A stretch of 64,000 bases of DNA from UBA2040 sp002384725. Lineage in GTDB: Bacteria; Bacteroidota; Bacteroidia; Flavobacteriales_D; Crocinitomicaceae. The stretch lies in NCBI GenBank assembly GCA_963926475.1, contig CAWUXE010000001.1, forward strand, positions 91,857-155,856, read 5' to 3'. Below the pieces are notes generated by a model. The model saw only the letters and a program-made list of their open reading frames with translations. It had not been told where the DNA came from and made no database searches. The translations under genes were made by a program, and so were the position numbers. This document shows, in pieces, positions 26,380 through 35,621 of the stretch (its first letter is position 1; every line of letters starts with the position of its first letter).

Positions 26380-26422
26380 TGCCCAACTCACCTGAGCCCA
26401 AAAGGAGGATTTTTTTATTCAT
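26366..26422 (-). pseudogene. 5' remnant of purT
   Basis: An ATG on the minus strand begins MNKKILLLGSGELGK, the conserved start of formate-dependent GAR transformylase (PurT), in which GSGELGKE follows the first strand. After Lys15 the sequence leaves purT: two codons later than expected it reads into the T9SS fragment and stops. The junction falls at TTGGGCAAA, where LGK is shared by PurT and by many T9SS domains. Only 15 of about 390 codons remain, so it is non-functional. A near-consensus promoter element TATCTTTA sits four bases before the ATG. Confidence 0.7.
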
Positions 26423-26525
26423 GGGATAAAGATAAAAGGTCTAGTACCAGGATTGTGGGCAAGATTTCAGAAATTATTCACGATTGGCGAGCTAATCTAT
26501 ATTATATTCGACATAAGAAAATTTT

Positions 26526-26549
26526 AAACTTTTAGACTTATAAAAGTTT
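26526..26549. repeat. perfect 9-bp inverted repeat upstream of lpxK
   Basis: AAACTTTTA (26526-26534) and TAAAAGTTT (26541-26549) are perfect reverse complements around a 6-nt centre (GACTTA). It lies in the gap between the purT remnant and lpxK. It may be an operator or a short terminator stem; there is no T-run. Confidence 0.4.
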
Positions 26550-26644
26550 CTAAATTCTATTGATAGTCAAATGGTTACGCCTGAATTAAAACTCAATAGA
26601 CCTTTCAAACATCATTTTTACTTATCTTCAAACCAAATTTTACA

Positions 26645-27673
26645 ATGAGGATCTTGCGTTTACTTCTTTTCCCATTTGCTATTTTATATGGAATAATCAC
26701 TTGGGTGCGCAATAAACTCTTTGATTGGGGCTTGAAAAAATCTTATACCATATCGCTTCCATCTATTTGTGCAGGTAACCTAAGCGCTGGTGGAACTGGA
26801 AAAACACCTCATGTACTTTTGTTCAATAAATGGCTCTCAGAAGAAAACGAAATAACCATTGTAAGTCGAGGATATGGTAGAAAAACAAAAGGTTTAATTG
26901 TCGCGGATAAAAATTCGAATGCCTACACAATTGGCGATGAACCTATGCTTTTTCATCAGACTAAACCTCAACCCAAGGTTATCGTAAGTGAGAAAAGAAT
27001 TTTGGCCATTAAGGAATTGGAAAAACAAAAAAGTAAAACCGTTGTAATCTTGGACGATGCCTTTCAACACCGCCACGTAAAAGCTGGATTCAATGTATTA
27101 ATGTGTGATTTCAAGAAACCCTATTTCAAAGATTTCATGCTACCAACTGGCGATTTACGCGAATTTAAAAGTGGAGAAAAAAGAGCAGACATTGTTATTG
27201 TCAGTAAATGTCCAGCGGAACTTTCCGATAAAGAAAGACTAGATTTTCGCAAGAATATTCACCTGCCAAAGGAAGACATTTATTTTTCCAAAATAGTATA
27301 TGGTGAAATGGAAAAATGGGGAGAATTTGACCTTCCAAAAGAACTTAAAAACATTATTTTGGTCACTGGAATTGCCAACCCAAAACCTTTGGAGGAATCT
27401 CTTTCAAAGAAATTTTCGTTAAAATCCCTTATTTTTCCTGACCATCATACCTTTACGACGAAGGATTTGACTGTAATTCATGAGAATTTTGGTAACTTCG
27501 CGAGCGAAAATTCAATCATTTTGACAACGGAAAAAGATGCCGTTCGATTAGAAGCTTTTAAAAAAGCGGGTGAATTGAAGAATTTCCCTTGGTTCGTTCA
27601 AAAAATGAACGTGCAAGTAGATAGAGAAACCGAATTAAAAGATAAATTATTAGCATATGTTAGAAAAGTTTAA
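26645..27673 (+). CDS. lpxK: tetraacyldisaccharide 4'-kinase
   Basis: A 342-residue inner-membrane kinase of lipid A synthesis that phosphorylates the 4' position of tetraacyldisaccharide-1-phosphate. It begins with a membrane-associated hydrophobic helix (residues about 5-20). The Walker A loop is GNLSAGGTGKTPH, residues 44-56, and the family motifs DDAFQHRHV and DFKKPYF follow. It begins a dense plus-strand run; its last 17 nt overlap the purine nucleoside phosphorylase start. No promoter of exact TAnnTTTG type was found upstream. Confidence 0.93.
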   Translation: MRILRLLLFPFAILYGIITWVRNKLFDWGLKKSYTISLPSICAGNLSAGGTGKTPHVLLFNKWLSEENEITIVSRGYGRKTKGLIVADKNSNAYTIGDEPMLFHQTKPQPKVIVSEKRILAIKELEKQKSKTVVILDDAFQHRHVKAGFNVLMCDFKKPYFKDFMLPTGDLREFKSGEKRADIVIVSKCPAELSDKERLDFRKNIHLPKEDIYFSKIVYGEMEKWGEFDLPKELKNIILVTGIANPKPLEESLSKKFSLKSLIFPDHHTFTTKDLTVIHENFGNFASENSIILTTEKDAVRLEAFKKAGELKNFPWFVQKMNVQVDRETELKDKLLAYVRKV

Positions 27674-28469
27674 TGAATCTGTAGCTTTTATTAAAAGCAA
27701 AACATCCGTAGAACCGACTGTAGGAATTATTCTAGGAACTGGTTTGGGAGGATTGGTAAAGGAAATCAAGATTATTGATGAGATTTCGTACGAACAGATT
27801 CCAAACTTTCCTGTTTCTACGGTAGAAAGCCATTCGGGGAAATTGATCTTCGGTGAATTGGGCGGAAAGAAAGTGGTTGCTATGCAGGGTCGTTTTCACT
27901 TCTACGAAGGATATGACATGAAGCAAGTTACTTTTCCTGTTCGCGTGATGAAGTTATTAGGAATTCAAGCACTTTTTGTGAGCAACGCTTCAGGCGGAGT
28001 TAATCCAGCTTTTGAAGTAGGAGAAATTATGATTCAAAATGATCATATCAATTTGTTCCCTGCTCACCCATTAATTGGAAAAAATATCGATGAACTTGGA
28101 CCTCGTTTCCCGGACATGAGCGAACCGTACGATAGAGGAATGATTACTTTGGCGCAAGAAATTGCTAAGGAACTGAACATTAGAGTGGTAACTGGAACGT
28201 ATGCTGGTTTAACTGGTCCAACTCTTGAAACTCCGGCAGAGTATCAATATGTTAGAAATATCGGTGCGGATGCAGTTGGTATGTCAACTGTTCCTGAAGT
28301 AATTGTTGCTCGTCACATGGAAATTCCTTGTTTCGCCATTTCAATCATAACTGATTTAGGCGTTCCTGGAAAGATTCAGAAAGTTTCTGTTCAAGATGTT
28401 ATCGAAGTAGCGAATCGTCAAGAACCCAAAATGACAGCTATCATGAGTCAATTAATCGCACGAATCTAA
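27657..28469 (+). CDS. purine nucleoside phosphorylase
   Basis: A 270-residue PNP of the trimeric, high-molecular type I family that splits purine nucleosides with phosphate. Signatures include GTGLGGL in the phosphate loop, the HSGKL and GRFHFYEGY regions, the substrate loop VSNASGGVN and PETPAEYQYVRN-like segment TLETPAEYQYVRN, and MSTVPEVIVARH. It overlaps the end of lpxK by 17 nt and is 15 nt from gatB. In this lineage lpxK and PNP genes are often neighbours. It would feed deoxyribose-1-phosphate to the deoC pathway. Symbol left blank because several names are in use. Confidence 0.93.
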   Translation: MLEKFNESVAFIKSKTSVEPTVGIILGTGLGGLVKEIKIIDEISYEQIPNFPVSTVESHSGKLIFGELGGKKVVAMQGRFHFYEGYDMKQVTFPVRVMKLLGIQALFVSNASGGVNPAFEVGEIMIQNDHINLFPAHPLIGKNIDELGPRFPDMSEPYDRGMITLAQEIAKELNIRVVTGTYAGLTGPTLETPAEYQYVRNIGADAVGMSTVPEVIVARHMEIPCFAISIITDLGVPGKIQKVSVQDVIEVANRQEPKMTAIMSQLIARI

Positions 28470-28484
28470 AGGAATACGAGACGC

Positions 28485-29939
28485 ATGTCTGAAATTAGAG
28501 ATACATACGAAGTCGTAATTGGATTGGAAGTCCATGCGCAAATGCTGACCAAAAGCAAAGCCTATTCGAACGATAAGAACGAATACGGTTCTGTTCCGAA
28601 CACGAACGTCAGCGCAGTTACTTTGGGTCACCCAGGAACCTTACCTGTGATGAACAAAAAAACGATAGAAAACGCCATCAAATTAGGCTTGGCTTTGCAT
28701 TGCGACATTGCGGAAAATCAATATTTTGCACGCAAAAACTACTTCTATCCTGATTTACCAAAAGGATACCAAATCACTCAGGATTTAACACCAATTTGCA
28801 CAGGCGGATACGCAATCGTTAAAGACGAAAACGAGAACGAGAAAAAAATCGGTTTGACACGAATACACATGGAAGAAGATGCTGGTAAAAGCATTCACGA
28901 TATAGATGTGAAAGACACTTTGGTGGATTTGAATCGTGCTGGAGTTCCTTTACTAGAAATTGTGACGGAACCCGATTTCAGAAGCTCAACAGAAGCTTAC
29001 AATTACCTAACCGAAATCCGAAAACTTGTTCGCTATTTGGACATTTGCGATGGAAATATGGAAGAAGGTTCCATGCGCTGTGATGCCAATGTATCGGTCC
29101 GAAAAATAGGTGCAACAGAATTTGGAACCAAGATAGAAGTGAAAAACATGAACTCCATTCGTAACGTTCAACGCGCTATCGAATTTGAGATCACAAGACA
29201 AATTGAAGTATTGGAAAACGGTGGAGAACTTTTCATGGAAACGCGTCAATATGATGCGCTCAAGAATATCACCATTGCCATGCGTTCGAAGGAAGCGGCA
29301 AATGATTACCGTTATTTCCCCGAGCCCGATTTGACACCTTTGAAAGTGACAGTTAATCAAATTGACGCCATCAAAGCCGAAATGCCAGCATTACCGAGAG
29401 ATTTGTTTCTTCGGTACACAAATGAGTTTAAACTTTCCGAATACGATGCTTATAATTTAACGGATAACAAATCGATTGCATTGTATTACGAATCCATTTT
29501 AAAGCGCACCAAAGAATACAAATTGGCGGCCAATTGGATGATGGGAGATATTAAATCTTATTTGAATTCACAAGGCAAAGAAATGGAAGAATTTCCTATC
29601 TCTGCAGAGAAAATTGCCGACTTAATTTCTATTATTCAAGAAGGTAAAATTTCAAATACGGTAGCTTCGCAAAAAGTATTTCCTGAAATGCTGAACGCTC
29701 CAGAAAAATCACCTTTGGCCATTGCCGAGTCAATGAACTTGATTCAGGATTCCAATGAAGATTCGATTTTAGGGTTTATTGCCGAAGTAATGAAGCAACA
29801 TCCTGAAGAAGTTACTCGTTATAAAAACGGTGAAAAACAACTGACCGGTTTCTTAATGGGGCAATTAATGAAAATATCAAAAGGTAAAGCGGATCCTAAA
29901 TCGGCTAATCAAATGCTAAGAAATGAACTTGAAAAATAA
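28485..29939 (+). CDS. gatB: Asp-tRNA(Asn)/Glu-tRNA(Gln) amidotransferase subunit B
   Basis: A 484-residue GatB, the tRNA-binding and kinase-like subunit of the GatCAB amidotransferase that converts Glu-tRNAGln and Asp-tRNAAsn to their amide forms. Family signatures seen are the start VVIGLEVHAQM, the ARKNYFYPDLPKGYQI metal-binding segment, and the GVPLLEIVTEPD region, and the C-terminal helical YqeY-like tail ending in SANQMLRNELEK. It lies in the lpxK run and overlaps the following lipoprotein gene by 17 nt. gatA and gatC are not in the window. Confidence 0.95.
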   Translation: MSEIRDTYEVVIGLEVHAQMLTKSKAYSNDKNEYGSVPNTNVSAVTLGHPGTLPVMNKKTIENAIKLGLALHCDIAENQYFARKNYFYPDLPKGYQITQDLTPICTGGYAIVKDENENEKKIGLTRIHMEEDAGKSIHDIDVKDTLVDLNRAGVPLLEIVTEPDFRSSTEAYNYLTEIRKLVRYLDICDGNMEEGSMRCDANVSVRKIGATEFGTKIEVKNMNSIRNVQRAIEFEITRQIEVLENGGELFMETRQYDALKNITIAMRSKEAANDYRYFPEPDLTPLKVTVNQIDAIKAEMPALPRDLFLRYTNEFKLSEYDAYNLTDNKSIALYYESILKRTKEYKLAANWMMGDIKSYLNSQGKEMEEFPISAEKIADLISIIQEGKISNTVASQKVFPEMLNAPEKSPLAIAESMNLIQDSNEDSILGFIAEVMKQHPEEVTRYKNGEKQLTGFLMGQLMKISKGKADPKSANQMLRNELEK

Positions 29940-31110
29940 ACTCAAATACCTACCCTTCTTTCTCTTACCTTTCTTATCTGCTTGCAATGAAGAGGAAACA
30001 GATTCGAAAAAACTAGAAAACAATTTTACGATTTCTGGAAAGATAACGGGGGCAAAAAATTTGAACGTTTACGTTGAAGCCGCAAGTCAAAATGGTATAA
30101 TTGACGTTGCTTCAGGTGAAACAAATACTGAAGGTTCTTTTGAAATAAAGGGCAACATTCCGGATATGGGAATTTATCAGTTGAGACTCGGTGACGGCGA
30201 TGACAAAATCATCCCGATGACTTTGATGCCGAAAGATCATGTGAAAATCAACACAGACATCAACTCCTATGCTGTTAGTCCTAAGTATTCTGGAACAGAA
30301 TGGGCCGAACCACTAACGCGTTATATGCAAATGGCAAACAAATTGGCAAGTCAGGACACGGAATTTGCCGAGCTACAGACCGATGGTGCATCGGAAGAAG
30401 AACTTCGTGCTGCTTATGATAAAATGTTAGTCCCTCTGAATGAATTCGCCATTGCTCAAATGATAAAAATGCCCTCCAATCCAGTGAACATTATTTTCAG
30501 CAGAGCTCTTACTCCAAAAGGTTCATTTGACGATTGGGATCCAAAAAACTTGGATGTATTGAAGAAAGTTTATCAAGCATACACCAAACGATTTACGGAT
30601 TCTCCAATTGTGAAAACTTTAGAAAATCAGGTTTTCCAGATCGAAAGTGCATACACTGCGCACGTGAATGGCACTGACAAGGATGCTTCTATCGTTTCTT
30701 CCCAGATGGCACCTGAAATTTCCATGAAAAATCCTGAAGGGAAAGTAATCAACCTTAGTGATTTTAGAGGGAAATACGTGCTCATTGATTTCTGGGCTGC
30801 CTGGTGTGGACCTTGCCGTAGAGAGAATCCAACGGTGGTGAAACTTTATAACAAGTACAAAAATAAAGACTTTACGATCCTGAGTGTTTCTCTAGATAAA
30901 GACGCTTCTGCTTGGAAACAAGCCATTTTAGCTGATGGTTTGATTTGGCCAAATCATGTAAGTGAACTAAATGGATGGGAAACTTCAGTGATCAACACTT
31001 ATAATTTCAACAGTATTCCACACACCGTTCTTTTAGATAAAACAGGAAAAATCATTGCCACAAAACTAAGAGGAGAAAGTTTGGAACAAAAATTGACAGA
31101 ACTTCTTTAA
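29923..31110 (+). CDS. TlpA-like thiol:disulfide lipoprotein with DUF4369-type N-terminal domain
   Basis: A 395-residue lipoprotein. The signal ends in LSAC, so Cys21 is the likely lipidation site. The N-terminal part (about residues 25-120) has the beta-rich DUF4369 type, followed by a helical middle. The C-terminal thioredoxin/AhpC-TSA domain contains the active motif WAAWCGPCRREN. Proteins of this type reduce or isomerise disulfides or handle electron supply in the periplasm. The start overlaps gatB by 17 nt. It is followed by a paralogue 7 nt away, so this is a tandem pair. Confidence 0.85.
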   Translation: MNLKNKLKYLPFFLLPFLSACNEEETDSKKLENNFTISGKITGAKNLNVYVEAASQNGIIDVASGETNTEGSFEIKGNIPDMGIYQLRLGDGDDKIIPMTLMPKDHVKINTDINSYAVSPKYSGTEWAEPLTRYMQMANKLASQDTEFAELQTDGASEEELRAAYDKMLVPLNEFAIAQMIKMPSNPVNIIFSRALTPKGSFDDWDPKNLDVLKKVYQAYTKRFTDSPIVKTLENQVFQIESAYTAHVNGTDKDASIVSSQMAPEISMKNPEGKVINLSDFRGKYVLIDFWAAWCGPCRRENPTVVKLYNKYKNKDFTILSVSLDKDASAWKQAILADGLIWPNHVSELNGWETSVINTYNFNSIPHTVLLDKTGKIIATKLRGESLEQKLTELL

Positions 31111-31117
31111 AAACAAT

Positions 31118-32236
31118 ATGATGAAAAAATATATTATTGCAAGTATCGGAATTTTAATGGCGAGTTTAACATTCGCGCAAGAACCAATTCCAATAAAAAT
31201 TTCGGGGAACATTTTTAATACGAAAGTTGATTCTGTTACACTTACGCAATTCGTGGGCAACAGATTCTCCAATATCGCAAAGGTTCCGATGACTGAAAAA
31301 GGAGATTTTTCAATCAGCACAAAAGTACCTTACCCAGACTTTTATGTGATTTTGATTGGTGAAGACCGAATCAATATAATATTAAGAGAAGAGTCGGATA
31401 TTAAAATATATGGTGATGGAGCAAACTTGAATACCTTTTGCAACATCGTTGGTTCGGATGAATCCAAAAACATGAAAGTATTTATTACTCAAATGTTAGA
31501 GTACAATCAGAAACGAGCAGAATTAGAACAACGCTTGCAAACTGAACCTCAAAATAGAGAATTAATTAGCAAAGATTTGCAAGGTGCTCACTCAGACTTT
31601 ATTAGTAACCGAGAAATCTTCGTAGCACAAAACAGAAACTCTCCCGCACTTTTGCCAGCAATGACCACATATGATGTCAATACTGAGTGGCAATATTATG
31701 AGTCTGTAGCGCTGATGATTGAAAAAAGTCTTCCTGGCTCACCTTCAATAAAAAGTAACTACGATAATTATTTGGCGCAAAAAGCACAAAAGGAAGCAAT
31801 GGATTTCCTTTCTCCTGGAAAAGAAGCACCTGATTTTGAGGAGCTAATGTTGGATGGAAAGACAAAAATGAAGTTATCAGATCTTAGAGGACAAGTCGTT
31901 CTTTTGGACTTCTGGGCATCTTGGTGTGGACCCTGTCGCAGAGAGAACCCTGCAGTCGTAAAATTGTATAATGAATACAAGGACAAAGGTTTTACAATTA
32001 TGTCTGTTTCATTAGACAAGACGAAAGACCCATGGGAAAAAGCGATTCAAAAAGACGGTTTGGTTTGGCCGAATCATGTCAGTGATTTACAAGGTTGGTC
32101 TTGTGCAGCAGCTCAAAAATACCAAGTCAGAGGCATTCCTTTTACAGTTTTAATTGACCGAGAAGGAAAAATTATCCAAACGAAATTACGCGGCGCGGAG
32201 CTAGAGCAAGAATTGAAGCGTATATTTGCTGAATGA
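31118..32236 (+). CDS. TlpA-like thiol:disulfide protein (paralogue of the upstream gene)
   Basis: A 372-residue exported protein whose signal peptide (ASIGILMASLTFAQ) lacks a lipobox, unlike its neighbour. It has the DUF4369-like N-terminal region and the C-terminal thioredoxin domain with FWASWCGPCRREN and a cis-Pro region IPFTVL. It shares the plan and the FWA(A/S)WCGPCRREN active site with the upstream gene, so they derive from a duplication. Two ATGs (31118 and 31121) are possible starts. Its stop overlaps the lpxH ATG by 4 nt. Confidence 0.85.
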   Translation: MMKKYIIASIGILMASLTFAQEPIPIKISGNIFNTKVDSVTLTQFVGNRFSNIAKVPMTEKGDFSISTKVPYPDFYVILIGEDRINIILREESDIKIYGDGANLNTFCNIVGSDESKNMKVFITQMLEYNQKRAELEQRLQTEPQNRELISKDLQGAHSDFISNREIFVAQNRNSPALLPAMTTYDVNTEWQYYESVALMIEKSLPGSPSIKSNYDNYLAQKAQKEAMDFLSPGKEAPDFEELMLDGKTKMKLSDLRGQVVLLDFWASWCGPCRRENPAVVKLYNEYKDKGFTIMSVSLDKTKDPWEKAIQKDGLVWPNHVSDLQGWSCAAAQKYQVRGIPFTVLIDREGKIIQTKLRGAELEQELKRIFAE

Positions 32237-32994
32237 TTTTAGAAGCTGGAAAGAAAATATATTTCGCATCCGACTTTCATCTTGGGGCTCCGTCTCATGA
32301 AAAGAGTCGAGAACGCGAAGACAAGATTGTTCGCTGGCTTAATTCTATTCAAGATTCTGCCCAAGAAATTTATCTCGTTGGTGATCTTTTCGACTTTTGG
32401 TTCGAACATAAATTTACCATCCCAAAAGGATTTATTCGACTACAAGGCAAAATCGCCGAATTGACGGATGCTGGAATTCCAGTGCATGTTTTCACTGGTA
32501 ACCATGATATGTGGATGTTCGATTACCTGCCCAAAGAAATTGGAATTCAATTGTATCGAGAGCCAATTGTTCGCGAATACAACAGTAAGAAATTTTTTAT
32601 TGGTCACGGCGATGGATTGGGCCCTGGCGACAAAGGCTACAAGTTCTTGAAAAAAGTTTTTGCCAACAAATTTTGTCAGTGGTGTTTCGCCCGACTTCAC
32701 CCCAATTTTTCATTTTGGTTGGCCAATACATCGTCGAAGAAAAGTCGTCTTCACACCTCTGTGGATGATGAAAAATACCTCGGCGACGATAAAGAATGGC
32801 TCGCTATATTTTGTAGAGAAACTTTAGAAAAAGAACATTTCGATTATTTCGTTTTCGGTCACCGACACTACCCGATTGATATCATCGTTGGAGAAAATTC
32901 GAAATACATCAATTTGGGTGAATGGATGAACTATCATACCTATGCCGAATTTGATGGTGAAAAATTGGAATTAAAGAAATTCGAAAGCCTATAA
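32233..32994 (+). CDS. lpxH: UDP-2,3-diacylglucosamine diphosphatase
   Basis: A 253-residue metallophosphatase of lipid A synthesis that cleaves UDP-2,3-diacylglucosamine to UMP and lipid X. The phosphoesterase motifs are all present: DFHLG with Asp14 and His16, GDLFDFW, GNHDMW, GHGDGLG and GHRHYP. The Bacteroidota-type length is normal. It overlaps the upstream TlpA-like gene by 4 nt (ATGA), consistent with translational coupling, and is close to lpxK in function and position. The second lipid A gene in this run strengthens both assignments. Confidence 0.93.
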   Translation: MILEAGKKIYFASDFHLGAPSHEKSREREDKIVRWLNSIQDSAQEIYLVGDLFDFWFEHKFTIPKGFIRLQGKIAELTDAGIPVHVFTGNHDMWMFDYLPKEIGIQLYREPIVREYNSKKFFIGHGDGLGPGDKGYKFLKKVFANKFCQWCFARLHPNFSFWLANTSSKKSRLHTSVDDEKYLGDDKEWLAIFCRETLEKEHFDYFVFGHRHYPIDIIVGENSKYINLGEWMNYHTYAEFDGEKLELKKFESL

Positions 32995-33012
32995 TATTCA
33001 ATAACTTTAGAA

Positions 33013-34536
33013 ATGGGCAAAACAATCCTCCTTCTTTCATTTCTCGTTTTTTACTCATATACATTTGCTCAAGTTTCACACACACAAGGCGATTGGGTGA
33101 AACGAAAGAACTCGGCAAGTCATCAAGGTTTCCTCTTTTCTGATTCGTCTAATGTATTCTCAATTGATTTTCACAACAACCATTTTTTAGGCAAACAAGC
33201 GCTCTATACCAATGTTTTCGACAAGAAATCTGGACTTTTCAAGGAGTCTGTGCTTTTGACCTCCATGGATGGAAAAGATCAAAAGTCTGAATTGAAAGAA
33301 GTCTTCTCTTTACGCGAATCTTTTTATACGGTTTCTACAATGAACCCTAAAACAGAAAGCGCAGCTGTCACCATTCAGAAGGTGGATAAATTCGGCAATG
33401 TATCACAAAGCTTGCAGATTAACCTCCAAAGTCATGGTTATACAAACGAATCTGAGTTCAAGATAATCACTGACAAGACAGAAACTTCGTTTATTCTAGC
33501 CCAAAACATTCCGCAATCTGAATCGAAAAAACAAATCCTCATCATTGAATGCTATGATCATAATCTAGTTTTAAAATGGACAAGAACAGTTGAATTTCGA
33601 GATAAAACGAAACAATTTGCACTAACTGATTTCAATTTTGATGGTGAAAATAGAATCACTTTTACTGGACAAAATATAGTCGATTTGTATCAGCCCGATT
33701 TACAAATTTCCAACTTAAAGCAAAACACCTATTTCTTGTTTCAATACAAGTACGACAAAGACCAATTGCAAGAAATTGAACTAGATTTAAATGAGCGTTT
33801 TATTATTGAAATGAAAATCAAAACAACGGATAGTTCTATCCTTGTTTGCGGCACTTATTCAAAAACAAAGTCCTTTGAACCACAAGGTATTTTTAACCTT
33901 TTTCTAGACGAAAACTTTCGTTTAAAATCAAACTGCCTGCATGACTTCACTGAAGATGATTTAAAAATGCTTGTTAATTCACAGAAACGGAAATCGAAAA
34001 AAAATAGATTTGAACTGCAATTGCATTCCGTTTTACTATTTGATGATGGAGAATTTATGCTTTTGACGGAAGAATTTCAAAAGGAATGGGATGTGGCAAA
34101 TAATCGAGAAATAGACGGGAATAATTATACGGAAACGTTCATTTATGGCAATATTCTTCATTTCAAATTCGACCAATATGGCCAGTGGGGGAAATCTGGT
34201 GTCATCACTAAAAGACAAACTTCTGTGAACGACGATGGGGAGTACTCTTCTTTTTCAGCAGCCAAATCCAATGCGAATAATATCGTAATTCTATTTAACG
34301 ATAATCCGAAAAATATAGAAAAGAGTATTTCAGAATCTAGGGTTGCCGCAGCAGGACGAAAAACATTTCTGAGATCCGTTCAAATCACCCAAAGTGGAGT
34401 TCAAACAACTAAAGTAATTACTTCATCGAGCAGATTCAAAAACATTACACCAACGAAAAGCTCGCAATTATTGGATGGGAAAACGTATTTGTTATCCGAA
34501 AGAAGACGTAAAATGTCACTGATAATAGTAGAATAG
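33013..34536 (+). CDS. secreted protein of unknown function
   Basis: A 507-residue protein with a signal peptide (TILLLSFLVFYSYTFAQ). The mature part is beta-rich, with repeated alternations of charged and aromatic residues, and no T9SS sorting domain at the end (it closes LSERRRKMSLIIVE). It looks like a WD/beta-propeller-type or surface-exposed protein, but I cannot assign a family. It follows lpxH by 18 nt and ends the run, before a promoter for the polyprenyl synthase gene. Codon use matches its neighbours. Confidence 0.6.
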   Translation: MGKTILLLSFLVFYSYTFAQVSHTQGDWVKRKNSASHQGFLFSDSSNVFSIDFHNNHFLGKQALYTNVFDKKSGLFKESVLLTSMDGKDQKSELKEVFSLRESFYTVSTMNPKTESAAVTIQKVDKFGNVSQSLQINLQSHGYTNESEFKIITDKTETSFILAQNIPQSESKKQILIIECYDHNLVLKWTRTVEFRDKTKQFALTDFNFDGENRITFTGQNIVDLYQPDLQISNLKQNTYFLFQYKYDKDQLQEIELDLNERFIIEMKIKTTDSSILVCGTYSKTKSFEPQGIFNLFLDENFRLKSNCLHDFTEDDLKMLVNSQKRKSKKNRFELQLHSVLLFDDGEFMLLTEEFQKEWDVANNREIDGNNYTETFIYGNILHFKFDQYGQWGKSGVITKRQTSVNDDGEYSSFSAAKSNANNIVILFNDNPKNIEKSISESRVAAAGRKTFLRSVQITQSGVQTTKVITSSSRFKNITPTKSSQLLDGKTYLLSERRRKMSLIIVE

Positions 34537-34631
34537 TCTCCTTTTACTTTTTATTTTAGGGTATTGATTTTGACCCGTATATTCTTAACAAACATTCTTT
34601 AAAGTAGCTACTTAGAAGGCTACAATCTTGT

Positions 34632-34639
34632 TATATTTG
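34632..34639 (+). promoter_or_regulatory. -7 promoter element TATATTTG of polyprenyl synthase (leaderless geometry)
   Basis: TATATTTG ends five nt before the first ATG at 34645 (CACCA between), so transcription would start at or just before the start codon. The two tandem ATGs (34645 and 34648) fit a leaderless mRNA. Confidence 0.55.
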
Positions 34640-34644
34640 CACCA

Positions 34645-35616
34645 ATGATGTCCGTCGAAGAAATTACGAATCCTATACAGGAAGAATTAAAAGAATTTGA
34701 GATTCGTTTTGCCGCAAATTTAGTGTCGAAAGCGGCTCTTTTGGATAAAATCACACATTACATCGTCAAGCGAAAAGGGAAACAAATTCGACCTATGTTC
34801 CTATTTCTAACCGCGAAAATGCTGGGTGAAGTAACCGACAAAACCTACGAAGCCGCTTCTCTTTTTGAGATTTTACACACAGCTACTTTGGTACACGATG
34901 ATGTGGTCGATGATGCTAACGAACGACGCGGTCATTTTTCGATCAATGCACTTTGGAAGAACAAAATTGCCGTATTAGTTGGTGACTATTTCCTTTCCAA
35001 AGTCTTGTTGCTTTCAATTGAAAAAGACAATGTGGATGTGCTTCAAGTCGTTGCTCGCGCTGTTAAAGAAATGAGTGAAGGCGAGTTACTTCAAATCGAA
35101 AAAGCTCGTCGTCTGGACATTGATGAAGAAGTTTATTTTGAGGTTATTCGTCAAAAAACAGCTTCTTTAATTGCTTGTGTTTGCGATGCAGCTGCCTTGA
35201 GCGTTGGTCGTCCTGAATTACAAGAAAAAATGCACGATTTCGGTGAGTTAATTGGAATAGCCTTTCAAATTAAAGATGATATTTTCGATTACGGCGACCA
35301 AAAAAACATTGGCAAACCAACCGGCAATGATATCCGTGAACGAAAAATGACATTGCCCTTGATTTATACTTTAAACAATTGCGACCCCGCGACTAAAAAA
35401 GAGTTGATCAACATCGTTAAAAACCAAAACGAAGATTCTAAAACTGTTAAACGCGCTATCAAATTGGTCATCGACGGAGGAGGTATTCAATATGCCCACA
35501 AAGTAATGATCGACTATAAAGATCGGGCTTTGAAATTGATTGAAGCCATCCCCACCTCTCCGGCCAAAGAATCTTTAATCGGATTAGTAGAATATACAAC
35601 CAATAGATTATCTTAG
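34645..35616 (+). CDS. polyprenyl diphosphate synthase
   Basis: A 323-residue trans-isoprenyl diphosphate synthase. The first Asp-rich motif is VHDDVVDDANERRG and the second KDDIFDYG, with KQIRP for substrate binding near residue 45. The residues near the first Asp-rich motif suggest a long-chain (octaprenyl or similar) product, possibly the quinone side chain, though the chain length cannot be read with confidence. The first of a five-gene tight run with the MORN lipoprotein, dnaG and mscS, with a promoter placed just in front of the ATG. Confidence 0.9.
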   Translation: MMSVEEITNPIQEELKEFEIRFAANLVSKAALLDKITHYIVKRKGKQIRPMFLFLTAKMLGEVTDKTYEAASLFEILHTATLVHDDVVDDANERRGHFSINALWKNKIAVLVGDYFLSKVLLLSIEKDNVDVLQVVARAVKEMSEGELLQIEKARRLDIDEEVYFEVIRQKTASLIACVCDAAALSVGRPELQEKMHDFGELIGIAFQIKDDIFDYGDQKNIGKPTGNDIRERKMTLPLIYTLNNCDPATKKELINIVKNQNEDSKTVKRAIKLVIDGGGIQYAHKVMIDYKDRALKLIEAIPTSPAKESLIGLVEYTTNRLS

Positions 35617-35621
35617 AGCAT

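Noticed and set aside
26236..26422. in-frame purT-T9SS fusion protein
   Set aside because: A single extra base at the junction stops the PurT frame at TGT TAA, so no fusion protein is made as the sequence stands.
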